Notes: generated by a model from the letters alone, not told the origin. A DNA stretch of 64,000 bases from Marinobacter denitrificans (GCF_008795955.1 NZ_VMHN01000005.1:174812-238811), one strand, 5' to 3'; positions 53,138-62,391 are shown, counted from the first letter of the stretch. Program-made: numbers and translations.

Positions 53138-54607
53138 ATGAGTCAGATCAATTTTATAGATACAACATTGCGTGATGGTCAGCAAAGTCTCTGGGCGCTC
53201 AACATGAAGACGGAGATGATGTTGCCTGCCCTCAAGCAAATGGATGAGGCGGGTTTCGAGGCCATGGAGTTTTTTGTCCCGATTGTGCAGTTAAAGAAGA
53301 TGATCAGAGATCTTAATGAGAATCCTTGGGAGTGGCTCCGCCAGGGAGCGGCTGTGGCCAGGAAAACGCCTCTTCGTTTGCACGCGGGTTACAAGGGTGG
53401 GTTGGGTAAGGTGCCTGAATCCGTCAAAAAACTCATGGTTCAGAAAGTCATTGACCAAGGTATAAGTTGTGCGAGGATTTCCAATCCGTGGAACGACTTT
53501 GTGGAGCTCCGTGAGGAAGTCGACGAGCTGAAGCGGATGGGAATGGATTCTGTTGTTAATATTATCTACTCCGTGTCACCGAGGCATACCGACGACTACT
53601 TCGTGAAGCGCGCTCGTGCTGCCGCGAAACTGAAGCCCTATCGTCTTTGCTTCAAGGATGTGGGTGGTTTGCTTACCCCGGAGCGAGTCCGTGAGTTGTT
53701 GCCCAAGATTCAGGCAGTTATTGGGGACATCGTTCTTGAATTGCATGTCCATTGCAACAATGGGCTTGCGCCACTGAACGTTATCGAGGCAGTCAAACTC
53801 GGCATCACTCATGTGCATACCGCCGTGCCCCCGTTGGCAAGCGGTTCGTCGAATCCGTCGATTTTCAATACTGCGAGTAATCTCCGTGCCCTTGGCCACG
53901 ACACACTGGTTTCGGAAGAATTGCTGAGGCCCGTGGAGGAGCATTTCACGACGATCGCGAAACGCCACGGCTTTGTAATCGGTACACCTTTCGAGTACGA
54001 CGAGAGTCTGTACAGTCATCAGGTTCCTGGTGGCATGATTTCCAATCTTGAATACCAGTTGGCAAAAGTCGGTATGTCGGGGCATCTGGAGGCGACTCTT
54101 GAAGAGGCGGCGCGGGTCAGGGCCGATTTTGGCTTTCCGATCATGGTAACGCCTCTCTCCCAGTTCATTGGTACTCAAGCGGCGATCAATGTGATGACCG
54201 GCGGACGCTACGAGCAAGTCACCGACGAGTGCATCTACTATGCGCTTGGTCAGTTCGGTAAGGAAGCGACCGAAGTAATGGACCCTGATGTCAAAGACAA
54301 GATCCTGAGTAGAAACCGTGCCAAGGAACTTGCCAGCAAAGAGTTTCCGGAGCTCACCTTACCGGAAGTGCGTCGTAAGTACGGTGAAAGCCTGACAGAC
54401 GAAGAACTGATCCTTCGCGCCTTTATCGATGAGCAAGCTGTTGAGGTTGCACGGCAGTCGCGTCCTTCGTCAGAGGGAGGGCTCAGTTCGCGTCAACCCA
54501 TCGTGGAACTGGTGGGTAGCTTGTCACGATTGAAAGACAGGGGCTTTGTATCTGTCCAGAAAGGTGGGGATTTCTCATTAGTCATGAGTAAGTCGCCACA
54601 GGCCTAA
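53138..54607 (+). CDS. Biotin-dependent carboxyltransferase (PYC/OADA type)
   Basis: 489 residues from the ATG at 53138 behind GCGAGG; an upstream in-frame start at 53099 lacks a site. It is a DRE-TIM barrel: FIDTTLRDGQQSLWALNMKT, the lysine region CFKDVGGLLTPERV near residue 170 and metal-binding LELHVHCNNGLAP near 205. A C-terminal helical domain (DECIYYALGQFGKEATEVMD) follows as in pyruvate carboxylase. Differences from pyruvate and oxaloacetate enzymes are GQQS for AHQS, FKDVGG for MKDMAG and HVHCNN for HTHDTS, so the acceptor may not be pyruvate. It lacks a biotinyl tail; that is supplied separately at 59306. Confidence 0.85.
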   Translation: MSQINFIDTTLRDGQQSLWALNMKTEMMLPALKQMDEAGFEAMEFFVPIVQLKKMIRDLNENPWEWLRQGAAVARKTPLRLHAGYKGGLGKVPESVKKLMVQKVIDQGISCARISNPWNDFVELREEVDELKRMGMDSVVNIIYSVSPRHTDDYFVKRARAAAKLKPYRLCFKDVGGLLTPERVRELLPKIQAVIGDIVLELHVHCNNGLAPLNVIEAVKLGITHVHTAVPPLASGSSNPSIFNTASNLRALGHDTLVSEELLRPVEEHFTTIAKRHGFVIGTPFEYDESLYSHQVPGGMISNLEYQLAKVGMSGHLEATLEEAARVRADFGFPIMVTPLSQFIGTQAAINVMTGGRYEQVTDECIYYALGQFGKEATEVMDPDVKDKILSRNRAKELASKEFPELTLPEVRRKYGESLTDEELILRAFIDEQAVEVARQSRPSSEGGLSSRQPIVELVGSLSRLKDRGFVSVQKGGDFSLVMSKSPQA

Positions 54608-54627
54608 GCCAATTCGAAGGTTATGTG

Positions 54628-55404
54628 ATGAAAATCGGACACTCTGAAGCGCGAAGCTCAATTGCAACGGCGGATGCGGCGTCGATACATATTCGCGGTC
54701 GCAATCTGAGCAAGGATTTGATAGGGCAGATCTCCTTTACCGAGTTTTACTTTCTTTCGCTAACCGGGGAGCTGCCAACAGAGATCCAGCGTGATTTTCT
54801 AGACGCCACCCTGGTTGCCATTGCTGAGCATGGATTAACTCCTAGCGTGCAGGCAAGCCGTATGACCTATGCTGCGGCGCCTGAAGCACTTCAGGGCGCT
54901 GTGGCGGCAGGAATTCTCGGGTGCGGGAGCACGGTTCTGGGGACTGCCGAAGCTGCTGGCCAGGTGCTGAAGGAAGGTGTTGAGCGGTGGCACAAAGAAG
55001 GAGGGGAGCACGGCCCCGTGGCACTGTCACAGGCAAAGTCGGTGAAGGCTTCGGGTAGGCGCTTTCCCGGTTTCGGACACCCCTTGCACAAACCGGTGGA
55101 CCCTCGCTGTGAAAGTTTACTGTCCATGGCGGAAGAACGCGGTGTCGCAGGTGACTATTGCCAGTATACACGGGCCCTTCAATTAGCAGTGGATAAAGTG
55201 TGGGGAAAACATCTGGTAATGAACGTTTCCTTTGCTATTCCTGCAGTGCTGCTGGATGTCGGCTTTCCGGTTCAGTCGCTCAAAGGTATTCCGATCCTGG
55301 CGAGAACGGCAGGTTTGCTTGCGCATCTTTATGAGGAAGCAAACAAACCGATTGGCTTTCATATGGCTCACGCTGCGGAGGAATCGGTTCAGTATAAAAA
55401 ATAA
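54628..55404 (+). CDS. Citrate synthase / citryl-CoA lyase superfamily protein
   Basis: 258 residues, short for the family (about 430 in citrate synthase). The ATG at 54628 follows GAAGG; GTG at 54625 is possible. The GFGHPLHKPVDPR segment matches GFGHRVYKxYDPR with the His that binds oxaloacetate. The segment for the first catalytic His (PAHGGANEA in citrate synthase) reads GSTVLGTAEA, and the catalytic Asp in NVDF reads NVSF. So two of three catalytic residues appear replaced. It follows the carboxyltransferase by 20 bp. It may act as a lyase or bind a CoA ester, but its reaction is unknown. Confidence 0.75.
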   Translation: MKIGHSEARSSIATADAASIHIRGRNLSKDLIGQISFTEFYFLSLTGELPTEIQRDFLDATLVAIAEHGLTPSVQASRMTYAAAPEALQGAVAAGILGCGSTVLGTAEAAGQVLKEGVERWHKEGGEHGPVALSQAKSVKASGRRFPGFGHPLHKPVDPRCESLLSMAEERGVAGDYCQYTRALQLAVDKVWGKHLVMNVSFAIPAVLLDVGFPVQSLKGIPILARTAGLLAHLYEEANKPIGFHMAHAAEESVQYKK

Positions 55405-55499
55405 CAGTGGATTACGTGCTCGAGCGAAGCAACACGGCAAGTTATTCAAAATTAGGGTATCGACAAACAGAACAAGACCAATCCCTGAAGGAGAAAAGT

Positions 55500-56477
55500 A
55501 TGTGTCGTAAATTTGCATTATGTATGTCTCTGGTGATGAGCCTGACACTCAGCCAGGTACTGGCAGCTGAGCAATTCCGGGTACTGAGTAGCTGGGATGA
55601 CAGCTATGAACCGGTTGGCCAGATCCTCGGAGGATTTCTGGAGCGCCTTGAAGAAGAGTCGAACGGCGAGATTACCTCCCGGGTTTCGGGGCCAGAAACT
55701 TTCCCCCCCTTTGAACAACTGGACCCGGTTTCCCGTGGACTAATGGACATGCTGTTCACCAATGGCGCCTATCACTACAACGATACCGCTGTGGCCATGT
55801 CTCTGGACTCTCTGATTGGTGGTCCTGACAAGCTCAGGGAATCCGGCATTTGGGATTATGTGGACGAGCGTTATCAGGAGCGGGGTCTCAAGCTCATTGC
55901 TGTGCTTTATGACATGAATGGCTATGCGATCATGCTTCGTGAAGCCCTGGATCCTGACAACGGCCTTAAAGGTCGTCGGATTCGTGGCACCCCTATTTAC
56001 CACCCGGTCATTGAAGCGCTTGGCGCCTCCCCCGTGGTCTTGTCTGCCAGTGAAATATACCCGGCTCTGGAGCGTGGAGTTGTCGACGGTGCAGCATGGC
56101 CAACCGTTGGCCCTGTAGGGTTGCGCCTGTATGAGGTGGCGGACTATATGCTGAGACCTTCATTCGGACAGGTCGGTCATGAGGTTTTCATGAGTCTGGA
56201 CAAATGGAACAGTCTTGACGAGGAAACGCGTGACCTGATTTCAAAAGTGGCGGAAGAATACGAATCAGAGGCGGTGGAAAAATTCAATGAAATTGTCGCT
56301 GCCGAGGAAGCCACGCTTGAAGAGAAAGGCGTGACTATCACCGAGTTGAATGAGAAGCAGCAGGCTCAGGTCGACAAGGCCTGGTTTCAGGGCGCAATGG
56401 ACCTTGCTGAGAAGCAAAGCCCTGAAGCTGTGAAACGAATTCGCGAACTTGCTGCGGATGCGGGAATGGCACCCTGA
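55500..56477 (+). CDS. dctP: TRAP transporter receptor (DctP family)
   Basis: 325 residues from the ATG at 55500 behind AAGGAG. The signal peptide ends near SQVLAAEQF. The mature protein has the DctP pattern: RGLMDMLFTNGAYHYNDTAV, then LKGRRIRGTPIYHPVIEALG, the carboxylate-binding Arg, and LERGVVDGAAWPTVGPVGLR. It binds an organic acid for the permease genes that follow. A strong terminator after the stop makes it the most highly expressed part, as usual for receptors. Its ligand is probably a carboxylate. Confidence 0.9.
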   Translation: MCRKFALCMSLVMSLTLSQVLAAEQFRVLSSWDDSYEPVGQILGGFLERLEEESNGEITSRVSGPETFPPFEQLDPVSRGLMDMLFTNGAYHYNDTAVAMSLDSLIGGPDKLRESGIWDYVDERYQERGLKLIAVLYDMNGYAIMLREALDPDNGLKGRRIRGTPIYHPVIEALGASPVVLSASEIYPALERGVVDGAAWPTVGPVGLRLYEVADYMLRPSFGQVGHEVFMSLDKWNSLDEETRDLISKVAEEYESEAVEKFNEIVAAEEATLEEKGVTITELNEKQQAQVDKAWFQGAMDLAEKQSPEAVKRIRELAADAGMAP

Positions 56478-56496
56478 TCGGGAGTCCGACCGCTTT

Positions 56497-56542
56497 GTTC
56501 GGCTTCGGGGTATGTGTCTCCGGACCGAAGCCGAACCTTTTT
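56497..56542 (+). terminator. Rho-independent terminator after dctP
   Basis: A perfect 12-bp stem GTTCGGCTTCGG (56497-56508) / CCGAAGCCGAAC (56525-56536), 16-nt loop, followed by CTTTTT. It lies 20 bp after dctP and before dctQM. It is the clearest terminator in the window. Partial read-through would give excess receptor over permease. Confidence 0.85.
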
Positions 56543-56576
56543 GAATAGATGTTTGAACTGAAGCGAACCCTTAATT

Positions 56577-57101
56577 ATGACAATAAAACAGAGTTCGGTT
56601 TTGGCGGGTGTTTTGCAGTGGCATGATGTTGTGTCACGAACTTTATATCAATTGGGCATCTTCGCGCTTGGCGCGATTGTCGTTATTTATTCCTATGAAG
56701 TTGCTTCCCGTTACGTTTTTGGTGCCCCAACACGTTGGGCCAGCGATTTCGTGTCGTTTTTGCTGCTCATCACCGTTTTCCTTGTTATGCCCTGGCTGAC
56801 ACGGGCCGGTGGTCACGTTGCGGTAACCGTACTGAACGATCAACTGCCTGAAAGGGGCCGGCAAGTGATGCTCCGGGGAGGATATGTTATTGGCGCAGCT
56901 GCCTGTTTGTGTCTCGGGTACATTGTTTACGTGGAAACGCTGACGCTCTACGAGCGTGGGTCCGGCACCCTCAGTACCGTAAGTATCCCCAAGTGGACAC
57001 TTTTCTCACTCGTCTGTTATGGCCTGTTTAATTCCGGGCTGTATTTTCTGCGCCTGGCTGCGGCGGGCCGTGGCGTTAAAAAGCCCGCGGGGGAATACTG
57101 A
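56577..57101 (+). CDS. dctQ: TRAP transporter small permease
   Basis: 174 residues with four helices: YQLGIFALGAIVVIYSYEVA, SDFVSFLLLITVFLVMPWLT, GGYVIGAAACLCLGYIVYV and LFSLVCYGLFNSGLYFLRLA. The RYVFGAPTRWASDF segment is characteristic of DctQ proteins. It pairs with the large subunit. It has no strong ribosome site. Its stop TGA shares a base with the dctM start. Confidence 0.9.
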   Translation: MTIKQSSVLAGVLQWHDVVSRTLYQLGIFALGAIVVIYSYEVASRYVFGAPTRWASDFVSFLLLITVFLVMPWLTRAGGHVAVTVLNDQLPERGRQVMLRGGYVIGAAACLCLGYIVYVETLTLYERGSGTLSTVSIPKWTLFSLVCYGLFNSGLYFLRLAAAGRGVKKPAGEY

Positions 57102-58411
57102 TGATCACGGGGATCCCCGCAGTTCTGGCAGGTGCAGGACTACTATTGCTGTTTATGCTGCTCGGCATGCCGGTATTTGTGGCTTTCATGCTGGTAAACC
57201 TGATTGCCGTGTTTGTACTTCTTGGACCGGCCGGTTTTGGCATGCTTGCCAGCAGTTTTTATGATACCACCACCTCGGGATCGCTGGTTACTATTCCACT
57301 GTTTATCCTCATGGGGGAGATTCTGTTCCGAAGCCATGCTGTGGACGTATTGTTCCGCTCAATGGACGAACTCATTGGGCATATACGAGGTCGGCAATAT
57401 GTCCTTTCAATCGCTCTGGCTACAATTTTCAGCACTCTGTCCGGTGCGGCAATGGGCGTGGCGGCAATGTTGGGCCGTTCCCTGCTGCCGGGAATGATTG
57501 CCAGGGGCTATGATCCAAAACTGTCGGCTGGCAATATTCTGGCAGGCGCAAGCCTCGCCCCACTGGTGCCTCCTAGTGTCCTGGTTATCATCATCGGCAC
57601 CCTTGCCAGTGTGTCGATTGCAGGGTTACTGGTTGCCGGTATCCTTCCGGGCCTTATGTTTGCTGGCCTGTTTCTGGGCTATACATTTATTCGTATCCGT
57701 TTCAACCCAAAGTTGACACCGGAATTCGAAACCATTGACCGGGAGGTGACTGCCAGGGACAAGGTGATGGCGGTCGTCAGGATGCTGCCGTTTTCCATCA
57801 TCATTATATCGGTGATGGGTTTCATCCTCATGGGTATTGCGACTCCGAATGAGGCTGGTGCAATGGGTGTTGTGGGAGCTTTGGTCGCTGCGGCTATCTA
57901 TCGACGCCTGAATTACAGGATGGTGGCGGATTCCCTAGGTTCGGCGGCAATGATTTCAGCGATGATCTTGATAATAATGGCCAGCTCCAAGCTTTTTAGT
58001 CAGTTATTGGCTTTTACTGGCGGAGCCAGTGCGCTTACGGAATGGGTCGCAGCCATGGAATATGCGCCCTGGATCATGCTCATCATTCTGATGGCGCTAC
58101 CTTTTGTGCTCTGTATGTTCATTGATCAGATTGCGTTGATGCTGATCATTATTCCGATCTACAAACCGATTATCGAGATTCTTGGTTTTGATCCACTGTG
58201 GTTCTGGCTGCTTTTCCTTGTGAACATCACCGTTGGAGGTATGACACCACCTTTCGGTTACACGTTATTTGCGTTGAAGAGTGCATGGACGGAAGGGACC
58301 CTTGTGCAGGTATATGGGGCGGCCTGGCCATTCGTTCTGTTATTTGTGTTTGGCATGGTTTTGCTGGCTATTTTCCCCGTACTGGCAACGTATTTGCCCA
58401 GTCTGCTGTGA
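57101..58411 (+). CDS. dctM: TRAP transporter large permease
   Basis: 436 residues, about 12 helices. DctM signatures are present: FYDTTTSGSLVTIPLFILMG, GAAMGVAAMLGRSLLPGMIA, LAPLVPPSVLVIIIGTLASV and a late NITVGGMTPPFGYTLFALKS. It moves the solute with sodium. Its receptor is the dctP gene two genes upstream. Whether this system brings in the aromatic acid or a product is unclear. Confidence 0.92.
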   Translation: MITGIPAVLAGAGLLLLFMLLGMPVFVAFMLVNLIAVFVLLGPAGFGMLASSFYDTTTSGSLVTIPLFILMGEILFRSHAVDVLFRSMDELIGHIRGRQYVLSIALATIFSTLSGAAMGVAAMLGRSLLPGMIARGYDPKLSAGNILAGASLAPLVPPSVLVIIIGTLASVSIAGLLVAGILPGLMFAGLFLGYTFIRIRFNPKLTPEFETIDREVTARDKVMAVVRMLPFSIIIISVMGFILMGIATPNEAGAMGVVGALVAAAIYRRLNYRMVADSLGSAAMISAMILIIMASSKLFSQLLAFTGGASALTEWVAAMEYAPWIMLIILMALPFVLCMFIDQIALMLIIIPIYKPIIEILGFDPLWFWLLFLVNITVGGMTPPFGYTLFALKSAWTEGTLVQVYGAAWPFVLLFVFGMVLLAIFPVLATYLPSLL

Positions 58412-58469
58412 AAAATGCCGGGTACTGTCTGCAAGGCAGGTGGACTGTTTATTCTGATCGGGAGATCGT

Positions 58470-59228
58470 ATGGCTCATGTTGATAAAAAAGTAGTGCTCA
58501 TCACCGGAGCTGGCCAGGGACTGGGGCGATGCTTTGCTCACCGGTTTGCCGATAGCGGTGCAATTGTGATTGTCAGTGATATCAACGAGCCTGCGGCCAA
58601 ACAGGTTGTTGACGACATCCGGGCTGGCTCTGGCGAGGCTATGGCGTTGCCCATGGATGTGGCTGATGAAGAGTCCGTATGCGCCGGTATTGACGAGGTA
58701 GTGGAAAACTATGGGCGCCTTGATGTACTGGTTAATAACGCCTCCATCTTTTCGACCCTCAAGATGCGTCCCTATGATGAAATTCCGGTGGCTGAGTGGA
58801 GGAAGGTGATTGACGTCAATCTCACCGGTGTCTACCTCTGCAGCCGATTCGCTGCCGCGCCTATGCGGGAATCAGGCTGGGGGAGAATCATCAATATCTC
58901 GTCGGCTGTAGTGAATATGGGGCGGCCGCTGTATGTGCACTATGTGGCGTCCAAGGCAGGTGTTATTGGCCTCTCCAGAAGTCTCGCCCGTGAATTGGGG
59001 CCATACGGGATCACCGTCAACTCTGTCCTGCCAGGCGCGACTGATACTGAAATCGAGCGGGATACGGTAACTCCAGAGCAGCGGGAGGCTCTGATTCGAA
59101 TGCGGTCGATACCTCGGGGGGAAACTCCTGAAGATCTTGCGGGCGTTGTCCTGTTTCTGGCATCCGACGATGCAAGCTTTTTGACGGGACAGAGCTTAAC
59201 GGTAGACGGTGGTACAACGTTTCTCTAG
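58470..59228 (+). CDS. SDR family oxidoreductase
   Basis: 252 residues, FabG-like. Start behind GGGAG. Cofactor motif VVLITGAGQGLGRCFAHRFA, NNASIFSTLKMRPYDEIPVA, Ser in NISSAVVNMG and Tyr-x3-Lys in VHYVASKAG. The tail FLTGQSLTVDGGTTFL is standard. It reduces or oxidises a hydroxy/oxo group on a substrate of the TRAP or carboxylase module. It is 58 bp after dctM and 77 bp before the biotin carrier gene. Confidence 0.88.
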   Translation: MAHVDKKVVLITGAGQGLGRCFAHRFADSGAIVIVSDINEPAAKQVVDDIRAGSGEAMALPMDVADEESVCAGIDEVVENYGRLDVLVNNASIFSTLKMRPYDEIPVAEWRKVIDVNLTGVYLCSRFAAAPMRESGWGRIINISSAVVNMGRPLYVHYVASKAGVIGLSRSLARELGPYGITVNSVLPGATDTEIERDTVTPEQREALIRMRSIPRGETPEDLAGVVLFLASDDASFLTGQSLTVDGGTTFL

Positions 59229-59305
59229 TAAAACAGTGCTATCTCCAGGGTGCGTCCCGTTCCGGGAGGCTTTAGACTTGATACGGAAACAAGAGGGTTG
59301 TTGAT

Positions 59306-59839
59306 ATGACACTTTCCGAAAAAGATGTGTTGCACATTCTTCGGCTGGTTGAGGAATCCAGTTTTGACTCGCTGCAGCTTGAGTATGGCGATACCAAGAT
59401 AGCAGTCAGCAAATCCGGTAATTTCTTGCCGCAGGTCGCGCAAGCACCTGCACCGGTTGCGGCAGATGCTCCCGTGGCCCCGACTCCTGCGGTTCAGCAG
59501 AACACTGAAAAACAGGATCAGCGCCCAGCCCCTGGCAATGTTGCGCCCCAGCCACAGGCTTCGGCCGCCGCCACTGCATCATCAAGTCTGGTTGCGGTGG
59601 AGGCACCGGTAGTCGGGGTATTCTATGCGGCGCCGGAACCAGGTGCGGAACCTTTTGTCCAGGTTGGCTCCGAGGTTGATGCCGACACAACCGTCGGCCT
59701 TGTTGAGGTCATGAAAGTGTTTAATGGCGTCTCGGCCGGTCTGAAGGGCAGGATTGTAGAAATCTGTGTTGAGGATTCCCAACTGGTCGAGTATGGCCAA
59801 CCCCTTTTCATGGTGGAGCCTGACGGGGGGGCTGGTTAA
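59306..59839 (+). CDS. Biotin carboxyl carrier protein
   Basis: 177 residues. An N-terminal AccB-like helical region (LSEKDVLHILRLVEESSFDS) precedes an Ala/Pro-rich linker (about 50-100) and a biotinyl domain starting near VEAPVVGVFYAAPEPGAEPF. The biotin site reads EVMKVFNGVSAG, with Lys for biotin and Val in place of the second Met of the common MKM/MKL motif. It carries CO2 between the carboxylase at 59839 and a carboxyltransferase, here likely the gene at 53138. It overlaps accC-like by one base (TAATG). Confidence 0.9.
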   Translation: MTLSEKDVLHILRLVEESSFDSLQLEYGDTKIAVSKSGNFLPQVAQAPAPVAADAPVAPTPAVQQNTEKQDQRPAPGNVAPQPQASAAATASSSLVAVEAPVVGVFYAAPEPGAEPFVQVGSEVDADTTVGLVEVMKVFNGVSAGLKGRIVEICVEDSQLVEYGQPLFMVEPDGGAG

Positions 59840-61212
59840 TGGGTATTTCCAGAGTCTTTGTTGCAAATCGTGGCGAGATCGCGGTTCGCGTTATAAGGGC
59901 CTGTAAGGCACTGTCAATAGAGACCGTATTGGGCGTTTCCTCTGCAGACAGGGAAACCATGGGGGCCCGCCTTGCAGACAAAGTCGTCTGTATTGGTCCG
60001 GCAAGGTCAACGGACAGTTACCTGAACCGACAAGCCATTCTCGCAACGGCGTTGGCAACAGAATGCGATGCCATACACCCTGGTTATGGTTTTTTATCCG
60101 AGGATGCTGAATTCGCCCGACTGTGTCACGAGAACGGTCTTATCTTTATTGGGCCTACGCCTGAAAATATCCGTCGCATGGGTAACAAGCTTGAAGCAAG
60201 GTCTCTGGCCAAAGAGTTTAATGTTCCGTTGGCTGAAGGTTCGGCGCGTTTGTATTCAGCGGATGAAGCCCTGGAAACTGCGGAGCAGGTGGGGTATCCG
60301 ATTCTCTTAAAGGCAGCCGCGGGTGGTGGTGGCCGCGGTATCAGGGTTGTTGATGCAACTGAGAAACTGAAAGCTGCATTCGAGGGAGCTTCAGCTGAGG
60401 CAGCGGCCGCATTCGGTGATGGCGCTATGTTTATGGAGAGGTATATCGGTAATGCTCGGCACGTTGAAGTGCAGATTCTTGCTGACAACCATGGCAACGT
60501 CATTCACCTGGGCGAGCGCGACTGCTCGTTACAGCGCCGATACCAGAAAATGGTTGAAGAGTCTCCTGCACCAGGTCTGTCAGATAAGCTTCGTCAACAG
60601 ATTCACGAATCCGCTGTAACGCTGGCGAAAAATATTGGCTACGTAAGCGCTGGCACCGTGGAATTTATTGTGGATATGGATCGTTCGCAGTTCTACTTCC
60701 TGGAGATGAACACACGGGTTCAGGTAGAGCATCCGATTACGGAAGCGGTCACTGGTGTTGATATCGTGGCTCAGCAATTGCGCATTGCGGCAGGGGAAAA
60801 ACTGGATATCAATCAGGGCGAGGTCAAGGTTGAAGGGCATTCTATCGAGTGCCGTATAAACGCTGAAGCACCTCTGCGAGGATTTCAGCCTTCTCCTGGT
60901 CGCATCAGCCGTTGGCGGCCACCTTCCGGTTCGGGCATCCGTCTTGATAGTCATGGTTTTGAAGGATACTTCATGCCGCCTTACTATGACTCGCTTCTTG
61001 GCAAGCTCATTGTTCACGGCAAAGACCGGCAGGATGCTCTGGCCATGATGGAGCAAGCGCTTGCGGGATTTGAGATTGAAGGTGTCGATACCACCATCCC
61101 GTTCCTGCAATACGTAATCGTGAATGATGACTTTGTGACGGGGAATTTCAATACCCGCTGGCTTGAGAAAGTCGCAACAACCTTTCTCGAAAGTCAGGCC
61201 GTTGATTCGTAA
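59839..61212 (+). CDS. Biotin carboxylase
   Basis: 457 residues, AccC family. Start MGISRVFVANRGEIAVRVIR, HPGYGFLSEDAEFARLC, the ATP-grasp Gly loop LKAAAGGGGRGIRVV, bicarbonate and metal sites VHLGERDCSLQRRYQKMVEE, and FLEMNTRVQVEHPITEAVTG. All residues for ATP and biotin chemistry seem present. It carboxylates biotin on the carrier encoded just before. With the carboxyltransferase at 53138 it makes a three-subunit enzyme. A housekeeping acetyl-CoA carboxylase role is unlikely, because no accA/accD genes are here. Confidence 0.93.
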   Translation: MGISRVFVANRGEIAVRVIRACKALSIETVLGVSSADRETMGARLADKVVCIGPARSTDSYLNRQAILATALATECDAIHPGYGFLSEDAEFARLCHENGLIFIGPTPENIRRMGNKLEARSLAKEFNVPLAEGSARLYSADEALETAEQVGYPILLKAAAGGGGRGIRVVDATEKLKAAFEGASAEAAAAFGDGAMFMERYIGNARHVEVQILADNHGNVIHLGERDCSLQRRYQKMVEESPAPGLSDKLRQQIHESAVTLAKNIGYVSAGTVEFIVDMDRSQFYFLEMNTRVQVEHPITEAVTGVDIVAQQLRIAAGEKLDINQGEVKVEGHSIECRINAEAPLRGFQPSPGRISRWRPPSGSGIRLDSHGFEGYFMPPYYDSLLGKLIVHGKDRQDALAMMEQALAGFEIEGVDTTIPFLQYVIVNDDFVTGNFNTRWLEKVATTFLESQAVDS

Positions 61213-61263
61213 GCGATCAACGTGCCCGATACCTTGTCTGGCTGATGCCGCGGTAGTTTCAGG

Positions 61264-62391
61264 ATGACTATCAAAGTCGTATTGGGCGTCACATTTGGCG
61301 TTTATCTTACGCTAAGTGCTACGCGCCCGATGATCTCACTGTACGCCGCCAGCCTTGGAGCCAATACGCTGGATGTTGGTCTGCTTGCGTCGTTGTATGC
61401 ATTGCTACCGTTGTTGCTTGCGATGCATGTGGGCAAGCTCTCTGACGTGATTGGTGATCGGCTGCCAGTAGTAATAGGCTCTGCCGGTATAGCCATCGGG
61501 TTGATTCTTCCCTTTGCGATCCAGTCGCTGTGGGCCCTGTATCTGACCCAGATCATCGTAGGTGTTTCCCAGCTACTGTGTATGGTTTCCGTGCAGAATC
61601 TGATCGGAAAAATTACCACGGTTGAAAACCGGGATCATCAGTTTGCGATATTCACCCTTTCAGCATCCGTCGGGAATCTTATCGGACCGGTGTGCGGAGG
61701 CTACCTCGCAGATCAGTATTCCTACGCGGTAGCCTTTCTTGTGGCGGGTGTTGCGGGAGTCGTTCCAGTGCTTCTGGGGTTCTTCCTTCCATCTATTAAG
61801 GGTGGAACAAAATCATTAGTCAAGCAGTCAAGCGTCCTGTATTTTCTGAAAAATCCTTCAATACGCCGCGCCATGGTGACCAGCGCGCTCGTGCTTTATT
61901 CCCGGGATATCTTCATTGTTTATTTTCCATTGTTCGCCAGCGAAGCGGGTCTTTCGGGATCCACCATTGGATGGATTATTTCCATTCAGGCATTTGCACA
62001 GATTGTGGTGCGGTTTCTCCTGGCTCGTTTGTGCGACATGTTCGGGCGAAATGTTGTTCTTTTCGTATCAATTCTGACCGCTGGTGCTGCTTTTCTGTTG
62101 ATGCCCATGACAACGGAAACTTGGGTTCTCGGCCTGCTGAGTGGGCTGATGGGGTTGGGGCTTGGGTGCGGGCAGCCATTGTCGATATCAACCACCTACA
62201 GCGCTTCACCAAAAGACAGAACAGGAGAGGTTCTTGGACTGCGGTTGGCAGTTAACCGGTTTTCACAACTCCTTGCACCCGTATTTTTTGGGGTGTTGGG
62301 CGCCTCTGGAGGCTTGGTGCTGGTGTTTTATGTGAGTGGCGTTTTTCTGATGGGAGGGGCCTGGCTGTCCAGAGACCGAGAGGTTGCCTGA
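61264..62391 (+). CDS. MFS transporter
   Basis: 375 residues with 11-12 helices. Cytoplasmic-loop motif A is LAMHVGKLSDVIGDRLPVVI (pattern GxLxDRxGRRxx), and the second repeat has LARLCDMFGRNVVLF. The start is unusual in that helix 1 begins directly (VVLGVTFGVYLTLSATRPMI). It follows the biotin carboxylase gene by 51 bp with no strong terminator between. Its likely role is import or export of an organic acid or pathway by-product. I cannot name the substrate. Confidence 0.88.
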   Translation: MTIKVVLGVTFGVYLTLSATRPMISLYAASLGANTLDVGLLASLYALLPLLLAMHVGKLSDVIGDRLPVVIGSAGIAIGLILPFAIQSLWALYLTQIIVGVSQLLCMVSVQNLIGKITTVENRDHQFAIFTLSASVGNLIGPVCGGYLADQYSYAVAFLVAGVAGVVPVLLGFFLPSIKGGTKSLVKQSSVLYFLKNPSIRRAMVTSALVLYSRDIFIVYFPLFASEAGLSGSTIGWIISIQAFAQIVVRFLLARLCDMFGRNVVLFVSILTAGAAFLLMPMTTETWVLGLLSGLMGLGLGCGQPLSISTTYSASPKDRTGEVLGLRLAVNRFSQLLAPVFFGVLGASGGLVLVFYVSGVFLMGGAWLSRDREVA

